Shown here piece after piece: positions 59,744 through 64,000 of a stretch of DNA of 64,000 nt (its first letter is position 1; each line of letters opens with the position of its first letter). The notes under the pieces were generated by a model. That model was given only the letters and a program-made list of their open reading frames with translations. It was not told the DNA's origin and ran no database searches. This stretch comes from WJKG01 sp964627305 (GTDB taxonomy: Bacteria; Zixibacteria; MSB-5A5; GN15; FEB-12): positions 124,001-188,000 of the forward strand of contig CAZVHP010000004.1 in the NCBI GenBank assembly GCA_964627305.1. The letters are read 5' to 3'. The position numbers were made by a program, and so were the translations under genes.

Positions 59744-60931
59744 TCAGAAATTGCCGCTATCATCAAATCCTTCGTCGAAATAGTCGTCATTCCAGCGACC
59801 GCCACCGGAATCATCGTCATCGATACCTTCGCTGTCATAGTTGCAGAGCACTTTCCAGCGTCCCTGCATGAACCCGCTCTTGTGTGCCGGATGTGTCCGG
59901 TACTGACCCTGTATCGCTCCAACACGGGCACCATCGGCCGTGAAGATACCGCCCACATACTTGCCCGGCGCCCGGTTAAGGGCGTTCGGGTTAGCATGGT
60001 AGTTGGGACGCGGTCCCCAGATGCCACGCAGGAAATACTCGAAATTGCCGTTACGGCTGATCACTTTGCCGAAGAATACCCGGGTGCCGTCGTCGGCGAT
60101 CCCGAAATGCCCCTGGTAGTGCCCGATCACCGCGCCCTGGCGGCCCAGCCAGAGACCACTGAATACACCCTGGCCATCAGGATCGTATCCCCAGGTACCT
60201 GACATGAAGCCGCGAGGGCAGGGACGGTAATCAAGGCGGAAACCGTGCAGAGCCACCGCATTGACAGAATCCTCAAGGTAAATCACCGTATCCAGGCCGA
60301 TCAGCTCCCTGACCGAAAACGTGCGACTGTAAGGACCGGTCTCAAAGGTCAACGTCGCATCGTCGCAGTCCAGCACAACCGTATCGATAACCTCCTCGTC
60401 ATCGACAAACGTCGTGTCTATCCGATACTCCCGGGGAATGTAGATGTCGACTCCGATACCGTCATTGTGAACCGTTGTCGACGACACCCATTCGATTGTC
60501 TGCCGATTCTCCCGAGGCAGCAAATAGTCCTGCCCAGGCTCAAATCTGACAATATGACGGACAACAACAGTGCCGCGGGATATCGTCAGCGAACCGCTCC
60601 AGTCTGTGACCTCGGTAACCGTGCTGTTGTAAGGGATACTCCCCCACACCGCCCGGAAATGATAGAAACCACACAGATGAGAGTTCGCCAGTGCCTCCTG
60701 CTGAGACCTGCTGATCAGATCATCCTCTACCTCTTCTTCACCATAGGCGGCCGCAACCAACTCATCATCGCCAAAGGCCGGAACCTCAGACGAGGACGTG
60801 TATCCGCCAAATGCATCTTCAAGATTCAAGTTGCCATCAGAAGTGAGTGACTGCGAGCCATTATCAGAACAGCCGACAGCCAGCATCAGAAATGCCGCGC
60901 ATGTGAGAATGAGAGCCAGAGTGCGTACCAT
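59744..60931 (-). CDS. Lipoprotein with glycine/aromatic beta repeats
   Basis: 395 residues from the ATG at 60931, AAGGAG about 12 bases upstream. Lipobox LMLAVGC (Cys 21). The C-terminal half repeats a G-x-x-x-G-x-W/Y pattern (GFMSGTWGYDPDGQGVFSG, GAVIGHYQGHFGIADDGTRV, GKYVGGIFTADGARVGAIQG), like MORN-type strands, then a strongly acidic tail (GIDDDDSGGGRWNDDYFDEG). Function unknown. Confidence 0.75.
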   Translation of the reverse strand: MVRTLALILTCAAFLMLAVGCSDNGSQSLTSDGNLNLEDAFGGYTSSSEVPAFGDDELVAAAYGEEEVEDDLISRSQQEALANSHLCGFYHFRAVWGSIPYNSTVTEVTDWSGSLTISRGTVVVRHIVRFEPGQDYLLPRENRQTIEWVSSTTVHNDGIGVDIYIPREYRIDTTFVDDEEVIDTVVLDCDDATLTFETGPYSRTFSVRELIGLDTVIYLEDSVNAVALHGFRLDYRPCPRGFMSGTWGYDPDGQGVFSGLWLGRQGAVIGHYQGHFGIADDGTRVFFGKVISRNGNFEYFLRGIWGPRPNYHANPNALNRAPGKYVGGIFTADGARVGAIQGQYRTHPAHKSGFMQGRWKVLCNYDSEGIDDDDSGGGRWNDDYFDEGFDDSGNF

Positions 60932-61229
60932 AGATAATGATTCTCCTTCGAGGTTTTCGCCGGTTGCCGTGTCTCTGTGTTCCAAACGTTACTGCTAAGT
61001 TCCAATTAGCTGCCCTCAGTACTAACAACAGCCGTGCCAAACAGGCCGCGCCCCCCATAAGCAACACACTGGCCAATACTTAACAATGCGAAAAAGCCGT
61101 CATGCCCCGGCTTGGGCGTACCAGTTGGTACACCAATCGTTCATTAGCAGGTCAAATGGTACAGACGGTACACCACGGATAAGGCAGAATCTAATGAAAA
61201 CCCCATCACAGAACATCGCACCCTGTTCG

Positions 61230-62153
61230 CTAATCGCCCCCAAAGAGCGCCCGGCGGACGAACCCGTCAGCTTCTGTCAATCTCCGTCGCGCTGTCTGCA
61301 GGTCACACCCAAGGCGGTGCATAACAATGGCTGTTTTGACCGAACCCTCAGCCTCCTTAAGCAGCGCCTCGGCCTGCTCCTGAGTAACACCGAGCACCTC
61401 CATCAGCATCCGGCGGCTTCGAGCCGCGAGCTTGTCTGAAGTGACTCTCAAATCAACCATCAGATTCCCGAGCGTCTTGCCAAGAAGGACCATTCCCGCG
61501 GTAGATATCATGTTCAGGGCCATCTTGCACGCTGTTCCCGCCTTCATCCGGGTCGAGCCGGTGATCACTTCCGGTCCGACCGGCAGAACAATCAACTCGT
61601 CGACAACCGGCGCGAGATCTGTCGCCTCGTTACAGATGATGAAGGCTGTCCGGCACCCCAGACTGCCGGCATAGGTCAGGCCCTCGCGGGTGTACGGTGT
61701 CCGGACACTGGCGGCGATGCCGATTACCATATCATCACCTGTCAGCCGGTGCCGGCGAAGATCCTCAACCGCCTGTGCCGCCTGATCTTCGACCCCCTCA
61801 CGCGACAGCACCAGCGTGTCGTAGCCGCCCGAAATCACCCCGACTATCCGGGCCGGATCGGTGCCGAATGTCGGCGGGCACTCGGCAGCATCGAGCACAC
61901 CCAACCGCCCGGAGGTCCCGGCGCCAATATAGAAAACCCGTGCCCCCGCCTTCAGCGTAGCGGCAAACATCTGCGCGGTGCGGGCAATGACAGGAAGTGC
62001 CTGGGCCACGACATCGGCCACCTTGCGGTCTTCGCGGTTGATGGCCTGCACGATCTGCTCGGCGCTCATCCGATCAATGTCAACCGTATCGGGGTTGACC
62101 TGCTCGGTACCCAGTCGCGCCAGTATGTCCATGAGTTCCCGGTAATCGGCCAT
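61230..62153 (-). CDS. murQ: N-acetylmuramic acid 6-phosphate etherase
   Basis: 307 residues. MurQ splits MurNAc-6-P to GlcNAc-6-P and lactate in cell-wall recycling. SIS-fold markers: VFYIGAGTSGRLGVLDAAEC, GGYDTLVLSREGVEDQAAQA, VITGSTRMKAGTACKMALNM. No anmK or kinase partner is near, so it is an isolated gene. Confidence 0.95.
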   Translation of the reverse strand: MADYRELMDILARLGTEQVNPDTVDIDRMSAEQIVQAINREDRKVADVVAQALPVIARTAQMFAATLKAGARVFYIGAGTSGRLGVLDAAECPPTFGTDPARIVGVISGGYDTLVLSREGVEDQAAQAVEDLRRHRLTGDDMVIGIAASVRTPYTREGLTYAGSLGCRTAFIICNEATDLAPVVDELIVLPVGPEVITGSTRMKAGTACKMALNMISTAGMVLLGKTLGNLMVDLRVTSDKLAARSRRMLMEVLGVTQEQAEALLKEAEGSVKTAIVMHRLGCDLQTARRRLTEADGFVRRALFGGD

Positions 62154-62255
62154 GCAGTCAAAGTACCCTCGGCACTCACTCGGGGAAACAACAAAAACGG
62201 CGACACTGCTTCACAGGCGCCGCCACAATTCAGCCTTGCTGATATGCCACCAATG

Positions 62256-63077
62256 CTACTGGCTGAGCAGCACCACCTGCACGCTGTCATGCCGCGCAAC
62301 CCGGACCGTGCCAAACCTCGCCTCAAGATCACGGACCTGATACGACAGTCCCGGCAACTGGCTCGGCAGGCTCATCGGCAGATACGGTTCGGCCAGAGCG
62401 GAGTCGGGAATGCCAGCGAAGCTGTACACGTACAGGTAATACCAGCCGGTATCCGGTTGCTGCCGACCAGACTGGTAGAAGGCCTCGGTCGGGAAGCTGG
62501 CAAACGTTGTCTGTGATGTAACATAGCTTGAGTACCCGAAACCGGTTCGCACCGAGTCTTTCAGCACGGCCGCCATGACATACCCCTCAGACCGTGCCGA
62601 TCCGGTCCATGTCAGGCTGACTGTCTGATTACCGTTCGATATCCGGTTGGCCGGCTGCGTAATCTCGACCCGGAAGGTATCTGCGAACTGAATCGGCACC
62701 TGAGCATCGAGCCTGATTCCTTCCTCAAGAATCAGATAGTACTGTGCCGCCGAAAAGACAGTGCAACTGGAGTCGACAAACCGATAGGTGCTGTCTGCCT
62801 CCTCAAGCACCATAGCACCAAGACGCACCGAGGCCCCGTCAAGAGGCTGCTCATTACGCGTCAGGCGCACAATCGCGGCCGTCCCGACTGGCTCGTCGTT
62901 CAACGTGTCCCGCACCGGGTCACAGACAGTCACCGCCGCCCCGCTGATCCGGTGAAACGGCCTCAGATCAGCCGGATCGACCGTCCCGGAGCTGTTACAC
63001 CCAAAATTGAGCGTAACCAGCAACCACAGTGAAAGCAAAACAACTATGAATGACATGGGTCCTTTGACGTGTTTCAT
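62256..63077 (-). CDS. Predicted lipoprotein with beta-sandwich domain
   Basis: 273 residues. N-terminal MKHVKGPMSFIVVLLSLWLL and lipobox-like NFGC (Cys 27). The middle resembles DUF4249-like proteins (GAAVTVCDPVRDTLNDEPVG, then a Cys pair). The ATG at 63077 lies 5 bases after a TATAAG (63083-63088 on the minus strand); an alternative ATG at 63056 has AAGGA close upstream. Both lie inside a palindrome (see 63057-63102). Confidence 0.75.
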   Translation of the reverse strand: MKHVKGPMSFIVVLLSLWLLVTLNFGCNSSGTVDPADLRPFHRISGAAVTVCDPVRDTLNDEPVGTAAIVRLTRNEQPLDGASVRLGAMVLEEADSTYRFVDSSCTVFSAAQYYLILEEGIRLDAQVPIQFADTFRVEITQPANRISNGNQTVSLTWTGSARSEGYVMAAVLKDSVRTGFGYSSYVTSQTTFASFPTEAFYQSGRQQPDTGWYYLYVYSFAGIPDSALAEPYLPMSLPSQLPGLSYQVRDLEARFGTVRVARHDSVQVVLLSQ

Positions 63078-63102
63078 TACTTCTTATATCGTCAAAGGAC
63101 CC
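63057..63102. promoter_or_regulatory. 12-bp perfect inverted repeat around a gene start
   Basis: GGGTCCTTTGAC (63057-63068) and GTCAAAGGACCC (63091-63102), 22-base spacer. The minus-strand ATG (63075-63077) and the TATAAG -10-like sequence lie in the spacer; the inner arm carries AAGGA. It could be an operator or an RNA hairpin that hides the ribosome-binding site. Confidence 0.75.
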
Positions 63103-63186
63103 TGACCGATTTACCTAATTCTCCTGCTGCCACCGGTGTAAGGAGCTTCGCCCCCGTCTGCGCCCAATCCCAGCCGTCAGCCGTCA

Positions 63187-63405
63187 TCAGTTTGAGGCGG
63201 GGGCTGTCTGGTTATGCCTGTTCTTGTAGAACAGCCGCTTGAAAATGGCCTCCGCCGGGCACAGACCGGTAAACGACGACTGCGCCAGGTTCAGCCCGAC
63301 AAAGGCCGTCAGCAGAAGCCACCAGGGAGACACGAAATAGTACAGGGCCAGCGACAGCAGCACCATGCAGCCGGCCAGCAGTCGTATGGAGTTCTCCAGA
63401 GTCAT
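63187..63405 (-). CDS. DUF2892 family inner-membrane protein
   Basis: 72 residues with two membrane helices (LLAGCMVLLSLALYYFV, WLLLTAFVGLNLAQSSFTGL) and the family ending CPAEAIFKRL. GGA upstream of the ATG. Often linked to rhodanese or sulfide oxidation genes; not here. Confidence 0.88.
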   Translation of the reverse strand: MTLENSIRLLAGCMVLLSLALYYFVSPWWLLLTAFVGLNLAQSSFTGLCPAEAIFKRLFYKNRHNQTAPASN

Positions 63406-63440
63406 TATTGTACATTCCTTTCCATCAGGTTAACACCCGT

Positions 63441-64000
63441 CTAAAAGAAGCCATAGGTCATCTTGGCCCAGACATTGTCATTGCGCTGAAATTGACCGAA
63501 GTCGGTCTGAATGTGGTTCCCCTCAAACAGGTTCGCGCCGGCCGCCAGCGTGATCTGGTCCGTATACTTGTACTCGGCGGACAGCTTGGCATAGACATCC
63601 TCATCCGTCGGCGAATAGAACACAAACGCCGACAGGGTAACCAGTTCCGAGTTGAGCAGTTTCGTCCAGCGCGTGGTCAACAGGTGGCGTACCTCGTCCC
63701 GCACATACCCACCCTGTTCACTGACCTGCTGCTGATAGATGTCATAATCCATCATGACATCAGCCTGCCATTGCAGGTTGAACGTCAGGTTCTGCACGAT
63801 CTGGCGCTCAAACCCAATCAGAGTGCTGAGGGACGAATTCGGGATCATCGGCAGGTCGCCATCTTGATCATCCCGCGAGTCATAATACCCCCCCTCGATC
63901 CACAGGATGCCACCACCGATCGGCCCTCGAGTCGAGGCACCGTAGATGTGCAGACGGGGATAGATGGGGGCGCCAAGTTCCATATCGAATCCGTTGGGGT
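63441..64000 (-). CDS. C-terminal part of an outer-membrane porin-like protein (cut by window edge)
   Basis: The frame remains open to the window edge, so the N-terminus lies outside. The sequence is a run of beta-barrel strands (YPRLHIYGASTRGPIGGGIL, WIEGGYYDSRDDQDGD, TLSAFVFYSPTDEDVYAKLS, KMTYGFF end with Phe), as in porin-like DUF1302 or alginate-porin-type proteins. Confidence 0.75.
   Translation of the reverse strand, partial: PNGFDMELGAPIYPRLHIYGASTRGPIGGGILWIEGGYYDSRDDQDGDLPMIPNSSLSTLIGFERQIVQNLTFNLQWQADVMMDYDIYQQQVSEQGGYVRDEVRHLLTTRWTKLLNSELVTLSAFVFYSPTDEDVYAKLSAEYKYTDQITLAAGANLFEGNHIQTDFGQFQRNDNVWAKMTYGFF

Noticed and set aside
1..64000. CRISPR array, prophage, rRNA or replication origin
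   Set aside because: No spaced repeats, no phage structural genes, no rRNA and no dnaA boxes cluster were seen.

Overview
The window looks like chromosomal DNA of an uncultured Gram-negative (diderm) bacterium, most like candidate phylum Zixibacteria or a close FCB-group relative. The evidence is moderate GC, dense housekeeping operons, an LptE lipoprotein, several outer-membrane barrel proteins (PorV/PorQ type and others), more than ten predicted lipoproteins, and a secreted protein with paired dockerin-like repeats (NVSDLTYLVAYLF type) of the kind abundant in Zixibacteria. The lineage call is inference, since no marker was aligned.

Layout. 1-13.7 kb is information processing: ispG (cut by the window edge), yraN, rnhB, the ffh-rpsP-rimM-trmD-rplS operon, rsmB with an orphan PASTA protein, a fused radical-SAM/DUF2344 protein, and comM. 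14-18.5 kb is envelope plus one catabolic gene: two lipoproteins, a PorV-like barrel protein, lptE and hutI. 18.7-22.7 kb holds divIVA, a purine nucleoside phosphorylase, yggS and two small accessory genes. 22.8-32.2 kb has an acetyltransferase, an ADP-ribosylglycohydrolase, the dockerin protein, a small SD-led protein ahead of mgtE, a ferritin-like protein, a globin and alr. 32.3-37.6 kb has rex with its own promoter and Rex operator, a TPR protein and several secreted or outer-membrane proteins. 37.8-40.5 kb holds tRNA-Glu and an IS1182-like remnant that joins a MinD/ferredoxin ATPase to a decapitated sigma-54 activator. 41-50 kb holds a DUF192 protein, a methyltransferase, pruA, a membrane-anchored pseudokinase, lon, engB, purA and an FKBP lipoprotein. 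50.4-53.4 kb is a serine-palmitoyltransferase-like gene followed directly by a GNAT-type acyltransferase and a lipoprotein, a candidate sphingolipid operon. 53.4-58.4 kb is a compact six-gene reverse-strand operon (HExxH protein, divergent DprA, YigZ, PfkB kinase, PAP2 phosphatase, macrodomain). 58.5-64 kb holds a TPR lipoprotein, a glycine-repeat lipoprotein, murQ, a lipoprotein with a striking palindrome around its start, a DUF2892 protein and the C-terminal part of an outer-membrane protein.

Four things stand out. (1) Many genes without a Shine-Dalgarno sequence (hutI, yggS, the 22.8 kb acetyltransferase, alr, the 33.2 kb TPR gene, the HExxH gene and the 62.3 kb lipoprotein) have a -10-like hexamer ending only 5-10 bases before the ATG, so this lineage may mix leaderless and SD-led mRNAs. 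(2) The kinase-like protein at 44.05 kb has lost the catalytic Asp and the alpha-C Glu. (3) The SPT/GNAT pair suggests bacterial ceramide synthesis. (4) The IS-mediated junction has destroyed a sigma-54 regulator. No CRISPR array, rRNA, prophage or classical defence island was seen.
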